7,908 bases of DNA, taken from positions 1-7,908 of the forward strand of contig CASFSH010000399.1 of the NCBI GenBank assembly GCA_949297205.1, in the 5' to 3' direction. Numbering within the stretch: the first letter of the stretch is position 1; each line of letters begins with the position of its first letter. A program made the position numbers and the translations under genes. The notes under the pieces were generated by a model. The model was not told where the DNA came from and did not search any database. It saw nothing but the letters and a program-made list of their open reading frames with translations. This stretch comes from an uncultured Bacillota bacterium. Lineage in GTDB: Bacteria > Bacillota > Clostridia > UBA1381. This document shows positions 1 through 6,436 of this stretch, piece after piece.

Positions 1-1324
1 TAAATTTGAACAGATTGTTCCTGAAATAATAAATGATAAAATATTATATACAATAAATCAAAGGATTATCATTCCATTTTTAAGATTTAATAATATGTGG
101 TGGATGGGATATGAAAATCCCAAAGTAAATAACTGGAATCCGTGGATCATTTCAAATATTCTTACCGCAGTCGCAGTAACGGAATCAATTTCCGATATTC
201 GTCAAAGAGTGCTGAATAAATCTATGGAATGTCTTGATAAATTTATAGATGGATATAAACCTGACGGCGGATGTGACGAAGGTCCGGGATATTGGAGCAG
301 AGCAGGCGCCTCCTTCTATGACGCTCTTGAAGTTATCAGTGATATGATAGGTGAAAAAACAGACTATTTCACTCTTCCCCTTCTTAAAAATATTATGGAC
401 TATATCCGCAAAGTTCACATTAAAGGTCTTTACTTTGCAAGTTTTGCTGACTGCAATCCCAGACCGTATACGGAAGGTCTTCCCTTTGTAATGCGTATGG
501 GTATAAGAACCGACAATAAATTGCTTTATAATTTTGCCCACACCTTCTCAAGAGAATACAAACCGGTAAGAGATTTATATTCAATATACCGCAATATTAA
601 AGATATATGCTTTATCGCCAATACCGATATAAGCGATGATATTGACTATATTCCCGAAAATACAACCGTACTTCCCGACTTGCAGGTAATGAAATTAATA
701 AACAACGCTTTTATTACTATAGTAAAGGGCGGAAACAATGACGAAAGTCACAACCATAACGATGTAGGAAACTTCATGGTTTATGCAGGAGAAAAACCTG
801 TATTTATTGATATGGGGGGACCTACCTATACAAGGTTTGTATTCAGCAATGTGAGATACACAGTATTCCCTATTCCCTCCGTATGGCACAATGTTCCGGA
901 ATTTGACGGCATAGGCGAAAAGGAGGGGGCAAATTTCAAGGCAGATAATATGACCTTCGGTGAAAACAGCGTTTCTGTAGAATACGAAGGTGCTTATCCC
1001 AAAGACGCAAAAGTATCTAAATGTATTCGAAATATCAATGTATACGATAACAGCATTACTGTAAACGAAAAAGTGCAGTCGGAAAGTTCATCTGTCATAT
1101 TTAATTATTATATGGTTCAGAAACCTGTATTAAAAGACAATGTATTAACTTTACCTGACGGTGTTAAAATAACCGTAAATACAAGAGGGCTAATCAATGT
1201 TGAGGAATTTGAAATCCCTGATAACACCGTAAAGAAAAACTGGGATACTCAAAACATGTACAAACTTACGGTAAAGTATGAAAATACACCCGACATTGAT
1301 TTTGAAATAAAAATAGAAAATTGA
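1..1324 (+). CDS. Heparinase II/III-family polysaccharide lyase, 3' part (5' end outside window)
   Basis: The reading frame is open from base 2 with no stop upstream, so the ATG at 95 is internal and the gene begins left of the window; 440 residues are visible. Heparinase II/III proteins cleave acidic polysaccharides by beta-elimination, with an alpha/alpha-toroid domain followed by a C-terminal beta-sandwich. Visible marks are a helical half with NNWNPWIISN (about residues 43-52) and YWSRAGASFYDAL. At residue 249 begins SHNHNDVGNF, whose His/Asn/Asp cluster matches the conserved motif at the start of the sandwich domain. This is followed by DMGGPTYT and a SVWHNVPEFDG segment typical of the family. 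Substrate and PL family cannot be told from this. No signal peptide can be judged because the N-terminus is missing. It ends 14 nt before rqcP, so the two are probably co-transcribed, an odd pairing. Family assignment is confident; function is inferred. Confidence 0.85.
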   Translation, partial: KFEQIVPEIINDKILYTINQRIIIPFLRFNNMWWMGYENPKVNNWNPWIISNILTAVAVTESISDIRQRVLNKSMECLDKFIDGYKPDGGCDEGPGYWSRAGASFYDALEVISDMIGEKTDYFTLPLLKNIMDYIRKVHIKGLYFASFADCNPRPYTEGLPFVMRMGIRTDNKLLYNFAHTFSREYKPVRDLYSIYRNIKDICFIANTDISDDIDYIPENTTVLPDLQVMKLINNAFITIVKGGNNDESHNHNDVGNFMVYAGEKPVFIDMGGPTYTRFVFSNVRYTVFPIPSVWHNVPEFDGIGEKEGANFKADNMTFGENSVSVEYEGAYPKDAKVSKCIRNINVYDNSITVNEKVQSESSSVIFNYYMVQKPVLKDNVLTLPDGVKITVNTRGLINVEEFEIPDNTVKKNWDTQNMYKLTVKYENTPDIDFEIKIEN

Positions 1325-1338
1325 ACGGAGAAAGATAA

Positions 1339-1578
1339 ATGAGAATAGACAAATTTTTAAAAATATCAAGGCTTATCAAAAGACGTACAATCGCCAATGA
1401 AGCCTGTGATGCCGGAAGAATAAGCGTAAATTCAAATATTGTCAAGGCTTCTTACGATGTTAAACCCGGAGATATAATTGAAATAAAAATGGGTGAAAGA
1501 ACAATTAAGGTAGAAGTACTTCAGATACTTGAACACGCTTTGAAGGAAGATGCGGCTTCTATGTACAAAGTTCTGTAA
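1339..1578 (+). CDS. rqcP: RqcP (YabO), S4-domain RNA-binding protein of ribosome-associated quality control
   Basis: The 79-residue protein is almost entirely an S4 RNA-binding domain. It opens with MRIDKFLKISRLIKRRTIA, followed by the AGRISVNSNIVKASYDVKPGD loop, the hallmark of the RqcP/Hsp15 branch. In Bacillus, RqcP binds the 50S subunit with RqcH and supports C-terminal alanine tailing of nascent chains on obstructed ribosomes; I take this role from the family. Length is usual for the family, and the C-terminal EEDAASMYK-like ending (here KEDAASMYKVL) also matches. A GGAG Shine-Dalgarno at 1327-1330 supports the ATG start. The position just before yabP and yabQ is the conserved Bacillus/Clostridium order. 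Upstream one would expect mazG/yabN or hupB; instead a polysaccharide lyase gene is present. Confidence 0.93.
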   Translation: MRIDKFLKISRLIKRRTIANEACDAGRISVNSNIVKASYDVKPGDIIEIKMGERTIKVEVLQILEHALKEDAASMYKVL

Positions 1579-1590
1579 TAAAGCAAAGTT

Positions 1591-1630
1591 TCCTATCATA
1601 TATATGATATATAAAATATATATGATAGGA
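1591..1630 (+). promoter_or_regulatory. 15-bp hairpin covering the yabP Shine-Dalgarno
   Basis: The arms TCCTATCATATATAT (1591-1605) and ATATATATGATAGGA (1616-1630) are perfect reverse complements, separated by a 10-nt loop. The right arm contains the AGGA of the yabP Shine-Dalgarno (TAGGAG, 1626-1631), 9 bases from the ATG at 1640. In a transcript reading through from rqcP the site would be paired, so yabP translation could be reduced. There is no T-tract after the stem, so it is not a standard intrinsic terminator. A weak sigma-E-like pair lies across its left arm: TAATAAA (1576-1582), 14-nt spacer, CATATATA (1597-1604). If transcription began there, the left arm would be partly lost and the Shine-Dalgarno freed. 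The repeat is seen directly; both roles are inference. Confidence 0.5.
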
Positions 1631-1639
1631 GTTTGCAAA

Positions 1640-1933
1640 ATGGCTATTGAAAAAACAACTTATCAAACATCAAGCATACCAACACAAAAATTAATGCTTG
1701 AAAACAGAGAACACTTATCTGCAACCGGTGTGGAAAATGTTGATAATTTTACCGATAACGAAATTATCTTAGATACAAATCTAGGAAAGCTGACAATTAA
1801 AGGCGAAAATCTTCATATAAATAAGCTGAATGTAGACACAGGAGAATTTTCAATGGACGGACGTGTTTCTTCCTTTGTATATTCAAAAAAATCCTCAAAA
1901 AAAGGCAGTTTTATAGAACGCTTGTTTAAATAA
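1640..1933 (+). CDS. yabP: Sporulation protein YabP
   Basis: This is a 97-residue protein of the YabP/YqfC sporulation family. The core runs from KLMLENREHLSATGVENV through DNEIILDTNLGKLTIKGE to LHINKLNVDTGEFSMDGRV, with a basic end terminating in FIERLFK; this whole pattern is characteristic of YabP. The frame is open back to an ATG at 1550 inside rqcP, but I chose the ATG at 1640. It has a TAGGAG Shine-Dalgarno at 1626-1631, and the family similarity begins soon after it, whereas the extra upstream residues are encoded by the rqcP end and the hairpin. In Bacillus, yabP is expressed in the mother cell under sigma-E with yabQ; the precise molecular role is not well defined. A hairpin over the Shine-Dalgarno suggests expression separate from rqcP. 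Confidence 0.92.
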   Translation: MAIEKTTYQTSSIPTQKLMLENREHLSATGVENVDNFTDNEIILDTNLGKLTIKGENLHINKLNVDTGEFSMDGRVSSFVYSKKSSKKGSFIERLFK

Positions 1934-1978
1934 AAAATATTTTATTATTTTAAACTATAAGACTATCCTTGCGGCATG

Positions 1979-2007
1979 GAGTAATAAATATTCCTAATAC
2001 ATACATT
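1979..2007 (+). promoter_or_regulatory. Candidate sigma-E promoter for yabQ
   Basis: CATACATT at 2000-2007 fits the sigma-E -10 consensus (CATACAnT) fully. With a 14-nt spacer, GAGTAAT at 1979-1985 matches the looser -35 consensus (KMATATT) at 5 of 7 positions. It would start transcription near 2015, leaving a leader of roughly 65 nt before yabQ. Sigma-E control of yabQ is known in Bacillus, which makes the site credible. The rest of the 148-nt gap between yabP and yabQ shows only AT-rich sequence and a second inverted copy of the same octamer (AATGTATG, 2035-2042). Confidence 0.5.
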
Positions 2008-2081
2008 TTCAGATGATATACTTGCCTAAATATTAATGTATGAATTTATTCCTGCATAGGATATAAGATCGGAGGATTAAA

Positions 2082-2678
2082 ATGGGCGTTGATCTTTCAG
2101 CGGAAACAATTGCTTTTTTGGGGACAATCACAGCAGGATTTATATGTGGGATATTATATGATTTATTACATACAATAGGTATTCTTTCAAATAAAAAACC
2201 GGCAATATCCTTTTTTGATATTCTGTTTATTTTATCTGCAGGTTTTGTTATTGCTTCGGCTTTTTATATGTTTAACTCTTTTCAGCTTCGATGGTATATG
2301 TTTATAGGACTATTTTTGGGTATTATTTTATATTTTTTATTGCTTAGTAAATACTTTAAACCAATATTCAAGGTCTTTTTTAAGGCAATTTATAAAATAT
2401 TTTATTTATTTTTCAAAATACTCTTGACACCGGCGCATTTTTTGTATAAAATTCTATTAGTGTATTTTTATATACCTTTACGTAATCTGATTAAAAAAGA
2501 TTCGGAATTCATAAAACACAAATTAAAATCAATTAATATAAACAGGAGCAATTCAAATGAAAGAAAAAACAGAACTACCCGAAACACAAAAAAACAGAAA
2601 AAAATCAAAACTTCCCATCCTGATAGTTTTGGCAATTGCAGCATTTATGATTATAAAAGGAATAATGCTTCAACCTGA
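2082..2678 (+). CDS. yabQ: Spore cortex biosynthesis membrane protein YabQ
   Basis: The 198-residue membrane protein has the YabQ layout. A first hydrophobic segment lies at about residues 9-30 and contains the family-typical GFICGILYDLLH turn. Further segments are at about 43-64 and 70-90. A long aromatic/lysine-rich hydrophobic stretch follows (about 92-135), and then a very basic hydrophilic tail. In Bacillus, YabQ sits in the membranes around the forespore and is needed for cortex formation; that role is taken from the family. GGAGG at 2071-2075, six bases before the ATG, fixes the start. The last 40 residues (about 159-198), rich in Lys, Arg, Asn and Ser, are encoded inside divIC in another frame. 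This long overlap is unusual; the tail may be a secondary extension after loss of an earlier stop. Confidence 0.9.
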   Translation: MGVDLSAETIAFLGTITAGFICGILYDLLHTIGILSNKKPAISFFDILFILSAGFVIASAFYMFNSFQLRWYMFIGLFLGIILYFLLLSKYFKPIFKVFFKAIYKIFYLFFKILLTPAHFLYKILLVYFYIPLRNLIKKDSEFIKHKLKSININRSNSNERKNRTTRNTKKQKKIKTSHPDSFGNCSIYDYKRNNAST

Positions 2679-2874
2679 GATAAGCGAAAATATAGAACAA
2701 ATATCCGATATTCAATCTCAGATTGATTATGAACAGCAAAAAGCTGAAGAAGTTGATAATTTGAAAGAAAAAGTCAACTCAGACGAATACATAGAAAAAA
2801 TGGCAAGAGAAAAGCTTGGTATGATAAGAAAAGACGAAATCGTCTTTATTGATGTTACTAGTGACGAAGAGTAA
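2557..2874 (+). CDS. divIC: Septum formation initiator, DivIC/FtsB family
   Basis: The 105-residue bitopic protein has a short Lys/Arg-rich cytoplasmic N-terminus (1-18) and one membrane helix (about 19-38, LPILIVLAIAAFMIIKGI). An extracytoplasmic coiled coil rich in Glu, Gln and Ile follows (about 41-73), and then the family signature DEYIEKMAREKLGMIRKDEIVF (76-97). DivIC works with FtsL and DivIB/FtsQ in the divisome at midcell, activating septal peptidoglycan synthesis; this is family knowledge. AGGAG at 2544-2548, eight bases from the ATG, supports the start even though it lies within yabQ. The first 122 nt overlap the yabQ 3' end, so the two genes are translationally linked. The position after yabQ is the standard Bacillus/Clostridium order. 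Confidence 0.93.
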   Translation: MKEKTELPETQKNRKKSKLPILIVLAIAAFMIIKGIMLQPEISENIEQISDIQSQIDYEQQKAEEVDNLKEKVNSDEYIEKMAREKLGMIRKDEIVFIDVTSDEE

Positions 2875-2903
2875 ATCAACCTTTAGGAGGAAATAAAATA
2901 TAT

Positions 2904-3353
2904 ATGGCTATCAAAGTTGGAAATATAGTAGAGGGTAAAATTTCAGGTATAATGAATTTCGGTGCTTTTGTATCCCTTCCCGAAAATAAGGTTGGTTTAA
3001 TTCATATTTCCGAGGTATCATCCTCATACATAACCGATATAAATGAACATTTAAAAATCGGAGATGTAGTTAAAGTAAAAATAATTAAAATTGATGATGA
3101 TGGAAAAATAAGCTTATCAATAAAAAAAGCTGTTGAACAAAAAAAACATCCAAAAGAAGAACCACAACCAAAACAGTCTGCTCCTATCAGACCTGCAGAT
3201 ATTGATTGGAGTGCTAACAATTATTCCGATTTGTCTTTTGAAGATAAACTTAGTAAATTTAAACAGGACAGCGATGAAAAAATGCTTGCCTTAAAACGCA
3301 GCAATGACTCAAAGCGTTCCGGCGGTTACCGCAGAGGCGGCAATTCTTATTAA
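2904..3353 (+). CDS. yabR: S1-domain RNA-binding protein YabR
   Basis: The protein has 149 residues. An S1 domain occupies about residues 3-75: KVGNIVEGKISGIMNFGAF, GLIHISEVS and IGDVVKVKIIKIDDDGKISLSIK are textbook S1 strands. A low-complexity linker rich in Lys, Pro and Gln follows. The C-terminal part has SFEDKLSKFKQDSDEKMLALKR and a Gly/Arg ending, both typical of clostridial YabR-type proteins. It probably binds RNA or ribosomes in the cytoplasm; the exact task is unknown. The strong Shine-Dalgarno AGGAGG (2885-2890) lies 13 bases from the ATG, longer than usual, but no better start exists between them. It follows divIC by 29 nt and closes the conserved yab order. The gene that often follows in related genomes (spoIIE or tilS) is absent here. 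Confidence 0.88.
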   Translation: MAIKVGNIVEGKISGIMNFGAFVSLPENKVGLIHISEVSSSYITDINEHLKIGDVVKVKIIKIDDDGKISLSIKKAVEQKKHPKEEPQPKQSAPIRPADIDWSANNYSDLSFEDKLSKFKQDSDEKMLALKRSNDSKRSGGYRRGGNSY

Positions 3354-3427
3354 ATTTTATATACTATTTTTTATAACTCAAAATAATTTGTTCGGGAAGT
3401 ATTTTTATTTAATAATTTAAAATAATC

Positions 3428-3472
3428 AAAGTGTAGAATACTTTAAGGGCTTTCTTATTGATTCTACACTTT
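3428..3472. promoter_or_regulatory. Perfect 12-bp inverted repeat upstream of pncB (operator or transcript hairpin)
   Basis: AAAGTGTAGAAT (3428-3439) and ATTCTACACTTT (3461-3472) are exact reverse complements around a 21-nt centre. The centre can itself form a small helix, TAAG/CTTA. Downstream the sequence continues with only three T residues and then AAAC, so as a terminator for yabR it would be weak. The right arm overlaps a possible -35 (TTGATT, 3458-3463), followed 16 nt later by TATATA (3480-3485). This arrangement would fit an operator controlling pncB. Niacin genes in many Firmicutes are controlled by NiaR, but I cannot confirm a match to its motif. The rest of 3354-3515 is AT-rich without other recognisable signals. 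Confidence 0.45.
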
Positions 3473-3485
3473 AAACATATATATA
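3458..3485 (+). promoter_or_regulatory. Candidate housekeeping promoter of pncB
   Basis: TTGATT (3458-3463) and TATATA (3480-3485) are separated by 16 nt and resemble a sigma-A promoter. The start would fall about 20-25 nt before the pncB ATG, leaving room for the AAAGGA Shine-Dalgarno (3501-3506). The surrounding sequence is so AT-rich that -10-like hexamers are common, so this is only the best-placed candidate. Confidence 0.3.
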
Positions 3486-3515
3486 AGAATATTATGTACG
3501 AAAGGATAAATCATA

Positions 3516-4952
3516 ATGAACACTAATCTTACTATGCTTACAGATTTCTATGAATTTACCATGTCTAACGGTTTTTTTCAGGAAGGTATGAAAGATAAAA
3601 TAGCATATTTTGATGTTTTTTTTCGTGAAAATCCGGATAACGGCGGATTCTCTATTATGGCCGGAGTTGAACAGGTAATCAGCTATCTTAACAATCTCCA
3701 TTTTTCTGATAATGATATTGAGTTTTTAAGAAATAAAGGGATATTTTCCAACGATTTTTTAAATTATCTAAAAAACTTTAAATTTACATGTGATGTGTGG
3801 TCGATTCCTGAAGGTACGCCTATTTTCCCCGGAGAACCACTTTTGACTGTAAGAGGGCCTGTCATTCAGGCACAGATGATTGAAACCATGCTTTTATTGA
3901 TTATCAATCATCAAAGTCTGATTGCTACTAAAGCAAACAGAATTGTCAGAGCTGCTGACGGTAGGCCTGTTATGGAATTTGGCTCAAGACGTGCACAAGG
4001 AGCTGAAGCAGCTATTTTGGGTGCAAGAGCTGCATACATTGGTGGCTGTATCGGAACAGCATGTGCTGCAACAGATGTATTATATAAAGTTCCTGCTTTA
4101 GGTACAATGGCACACAGCTGGGTTCAGATGTTTGATAATGAATATGATGCATTTCTTGCTTATGCAAAAAATTATCCCGACAATTGTACATTACTGATTG
4201 ATACATATAATGTGTTAAAGTCAGGTCTTCCAAATGCAATTAAAGTATTTAATGATTACCTTGTTCCTAATGGTTACAGACCAAAAGGAGTAAGAATAGA
4301 CAGCGGTGATATAACTTATCTTTCCAAAAAATGCCGCGAAATGTTGGATAAGGCAGGTTTTCCTGACTGCGGAATAGTTGCTTCCAATTCTCTTGATGAA
4401 TACATTATCAGAGATACATTGCTTCAAGGTGCAAAAATTGATTCCTTTGGTGTAGGCGAAAGACTTATTACATCCAAATCTTCTCCTGTTTTCGGAGGAG
4501 TATATAAGCTTGTTGCTGTTGAAGACGAAAACGGAAATATTCTTCCAAAAATAAAAATAAGTGAAAATGTTACAAAAATTACCACTCCCGGATTTAAACA
4601 AGTATACAGACTGTATTCAGCTGATACATCCAAAGCAATTGCCGATGTAATTACATTAAACGATGAAGTCATTGATTCTGATAGCTATGAGATTTTTGAT
4701 CCGGAACATACATGGAAAAGAAAAACAGTTTCAAACTTCTACTCACGTCCATTATTAAAGCAAATTTTTAAAAACGGAGAACAGGTATATAAAGTTCCCG
4801 AATTATCTGTTTTAAGAGAATACTGCAGCATGGAAGTTGACGGTCTTTGGGATGAAGTAAAACGTTTTGAAAATCCACACACATATTATGTTGATATGTC
4901 TCAAAAGTTATGGAATTTAAAATACAATCTTCTGGAAAAATGCAAATTTTAA
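3516..4952 (+). CDS. pncB: Nicotinate phosphoribosyltransferase
   Basis: The 478-residue enzyme makes nicotinate mononucleotide from nicotinate and PRPP, with ATP hydrolysis, in the Preiss-Handler NAD salvage route; it is cytoplasmic. Family marks are MLTDFYEFTMSNGFF at the N-terminus (7-21), FPGEPLLTVRGP (104-115), EFGSRRAQG (154-162), and GTMAHSWVQMF (196-206). The last holds the His (200) expected to be phosphorylated during the cycle. RIDSGDI (260-266) belongs to the PRPP/product site. Length matches the roughly 480-490 residues of the Gram-positive type. The start has AAAGGA at 3501-3506, nine bases away. Upstream lies an inverted repeat that may control it, and the gene is followed after 16 nt by the Sua5-type gene, so they probably share a transcript. 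No nadD or nadE is seen next to it. Confidence 0.95.
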   Translation: MNTNLTMLTDFYEFTMSNGFFQEGMKDKIAYFDVFFRENPDNGGFSIMAGVEQVISYLNNLHFSDNDIEFLRNKGIFSNDFLNYLKNFKFTCDVWSIPEGTPIFPGEPLLTVRGPVIQAQMIETMLLLIINHQSLIATKANRIVRAADGRPVMEFGSRRAQGAEAAILGARAAYIGGCIGTACAATDVLYKVPALGTMAHSWVQMFDNEYDAFLAYAKNYPDNCTLLIDTYNVLKSGLPNAIKVFNDYLVPNGYRPKGVRIDSGDITYLSKKCREMLDKAGFPDCGIVASNSLDEYIIRDTLLQGAKIDSFGVGERLITSKSSPVFGGVYKLVAVEDENGNILPKIKISENVTKITTPGFKQVYRLYSADTSKAIADVITLNDEVIDSDSYEIFDPEHTWKRKTVSNFYSRPLLKQIFKNGEQVYKVPELSVLREYCSMEVDGLWDEVKRFENPHTYYVDMSQKLWNLKYNLLEKCKF

Positions 4953-4954
4953 TT

Positions 4955-4971
4955 AAAGGTGAATTATTTTG
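4955..4971 (+). promoter_or_regulatory. Shine-Dalgarno and TTG start of the Sua5-type gene
   Basis: AAAGGTG (4955-4961) lies seven bases before TTG (4969-4971). No ATG occurs in frame before the conserved N-terminal part; the first in-frame ATG is codon 18, too close to the PTETVYG motif region and without a comparable Shine-Dalgarno. TTG therefore decides the start. Confidence 0.75.
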
Positions 4972-6003
4972 AATACTCAAATAATTAAAATAGATAAAAA
5001 CAATATTAATCACAACGAAATGACAAAGCTGGGAAAGATAATTGCAGACGGAGGCCTTGTTGCTTTTCCTACTGAAACAGTATATGGTTTAGGAGCGAAT
5101 GCTTTTAATGATAATGCTTGTAAAAATATATATTTAGCAAAAGGCAGACCGTCAGATAATCCTCTCATAGTTCATTTTGCAGATGTCGAATCCATTAATG
5201 ACGCTGTTTCTGAAATGAACAGGGACGCAAAAAAACTTTTTGACTCATTTTCTCCGGGACCACTTACTGTAATTTTAAAGAAATCCGAAAAGATAAGCAA
5301 TACAGTTACAGCAGGACTCGACACCGTTGCTGTAAGAATACCGTCTGATATAATTGCCAGGGAATTAATCCGTGCATCAGGTGTCCCTATTGCAGCTCCC
5401 AGTGCTAACCTTTCAGGTAAACCAAGTCCTACAACTTCCCGCCATGTTATTGCAGATATGTGCGGCAGAATTGATGCCATAATTGATGCACAGGACTGTT
5501 CTGTAGGCGTAGAGTCTACCATAATTGATATGAGCGGCGAAACGCCTGTAATTCTTCGTCCGGGTGGAATAACATACACTCAAATAAAAAAAATACTTCC
5601 CGATGTAATTATAGACAAGCATATACTTAATAGTATTGAGAATAATGAACATCCAAAATGTCCCGGAATGAAATACAAACATTATGCTCCCGATGCAGAT
5701 GTGACAGTGGTTGAAGGAGAAAAAGATAAAGTAAGAAAAACGATAGAAAAACTTTTGCTGCAAAACACCGACAAAAAATGCGGAGTATTAACTTTGGGAC
5801 AAGCATCATACAAAACAGCTACAGTTATTAATGCAGGTAATAATAATAAAGAATATGCAAAAAATTTGTTCAGATCTTTAAGAGAATTTGATGAAAACAA
5901 TGTTGATATTGTATTTGCTGAATTTATAATTGAAGATGAGTATTCACTTACAGTTAAAAACAGATTATACAAATCCGCCGGAAATAAAATCATTTATGTA
6001 TAA
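4969..6003 (+). CDS. L-threonylcarbamoyladenylate synthase, Sua5/YwlC type
   Basis: The 344-residue protein uses threonine, bicarbonate and ATP to make threonylcarbamoyl-AMP, the first step of t6A modification at A37 of tRNAs that read ANN codons. The YrdC-type catalytic domain covers about residues 10-205: PTETVYGLGANA (34-45), KGRPSDNPL (58-66), SPGPLTVIL (95-103), VAVRIPSD (120-127), APSANLSGKPSPTT (143-156) and ILRPGG (195-200). The linker CPGMKYKHYAPD (231-242) leads into a C-terminal Sua5 domain, so this is the long form as in Bacillus YwlC, not the short TsaC. The start is TTG, 16 nt after pncB. The DRTGG gene follows after 33 nt, so one transcript may run through all. The usual clostridial neighbours (prfA, prmC, rpiB) are not present. 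Confidence 0.93.
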   Translation: MNTQIIKIDKNNINHNEMTKLGKIIADGGLVAFPTETVYGLGANAFNDNACKNIYLAKGRPSDNPLIVHFADVESINDAVSEMNRDAKKLFDSFSPGPLTVILKKSEKISNTVTAGLDTVAVRIPSDIIARELIRASGVPIAAPSANLSGKPSPTTSRHVIADMCGRIDAIIDAQDCSVGVESTIIDMSGETPVILRPGGITYTQIKKILPDVIIDKHILNSIENNEHPKCPGMKYKHYAPDADVTVVEGEKDKVRKTIEKLLLQNTDKKCGVLTLGQASYKTATVINAGNNNKEYAKNLFRSLREFDENNVDIVFAEFIIEDEYSLTVKNRLYKSAGNKIIYV

Positions 6004-6036
6004 ATATTATATTGAAAATACAAGGAGGATAATATT

Positions 6037-6387
6037 ATGAAACTTTCAGAAGTGCAAAACATTTTAAATGCTACAGTTTTAACCGGGCATGAATTTTTAA
6101 ACAATGATGTAAACACCGCTTGCGGAAGCGATCTTATGAGTGATGTTCTCGCATTTGTTAAAGATAAAGCTCTTCTGCTCACCGGTCTTATTAACCCCCA
6201 AGTCATAAGAACTGCAGAAATGATGGATATAGAAACCATTGTATTTGTCAGAGGAAAACAACCTGAAGATTCTATTATCGGCATGGCTAAAATGAAAAAC
6301 ATAACTTTAATGTCAACCGATTATCCGCTTTTTGTTGCATGCGGTCTGTTATATTCAAACGGATTGGGCAATATAAAGAATAACTAA
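6037..6387 (+). CDS. Stand-alone DRTGG-domain protein
   Basis: The 116-residue protein appears to be a single DRTGG domain, a small alpha/beta module otherwise found inside phosphotransacetylases and CBS-domain proteins. Evidence is the MKLSEVQNILNATVLTG opening, DLMSDVLAF (about 32-40), ALLLTGLINPQVIRTAEMMDIETIVFVRGKQP (about 47-78) and ITLMSTDYPLFVACGLLYSNGL near the end. The molecular role is unknown; ligand sensing or protein contact is commonly guessed. Stand-alone copies are often found next to a small GHKL ATPase and [FeFe]-hydrogenase-like genes in Clostridia and Thermotogae, exactly the order here. AAGGAGG at 6022-6028, eight bases from the ATG, is the strongest ribosome site in this part and fixes the start. 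No promoter is apparent in the 33-nt gap before it. Confidence 0.8.
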   Translation: MKLSEVQNILNATVLTGHEFLNNDVNTACGSDLMSDVLAFVKDKALLLTGLINPQVIRTAEMMDIETIVFVRGKQPEDSIIGMAKMKNITLMSTDYPLFVACGLLYSNGLGNIKNN

Positions 6388-6436
6388 TTGATAATTCAAA
6401 TCAATACCATAGTAAATACTAAGAAAGGATAATCTT

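Noticed and set aside
1550..1639. Extended yabP start at ATG 1550
   Set aside because: It lies inside rqcP, has no Shine-Dalgarno, and the extra residues come from the rqcP end and the hairpin; family similarity begins after 1640.
1929..1946. Small hairpin AATAAAA/TTTTATT after yabP as terminator
   Set aside because: The stem is only A:T pairs and overlaps the stop region; too weak to support a terminator.
2588..2604. Two A7 runs (2588-2594, 2598-2604) in the yabQ/divIC overlap, the first in the phase of a -1 frameshift site for yabQ
   Set aside because: A -1 shift there ends at a TGA at about 2621 and does not join the divIC frame; from divIC, a shift only yields the YabQ tail. Lysine codons in AT-rich DNA explain the runs.
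5172..5579. 135-residue minus-strand reading frame within the Sua5-type gene
   Set aside because: It is antisense to conserved catalytic motifs, with no Shine-Dalgarno or recognisable domain; the same holds for the other minus-strand frames in the window.
6388..6436. TTGATAATTCAAATCAA before the ATPase as a Rex-type redox operator
   Set aside because: It does not form the TTGTTAA-N4-TTAACAA type palindrome, and lies between closely spaced genes.
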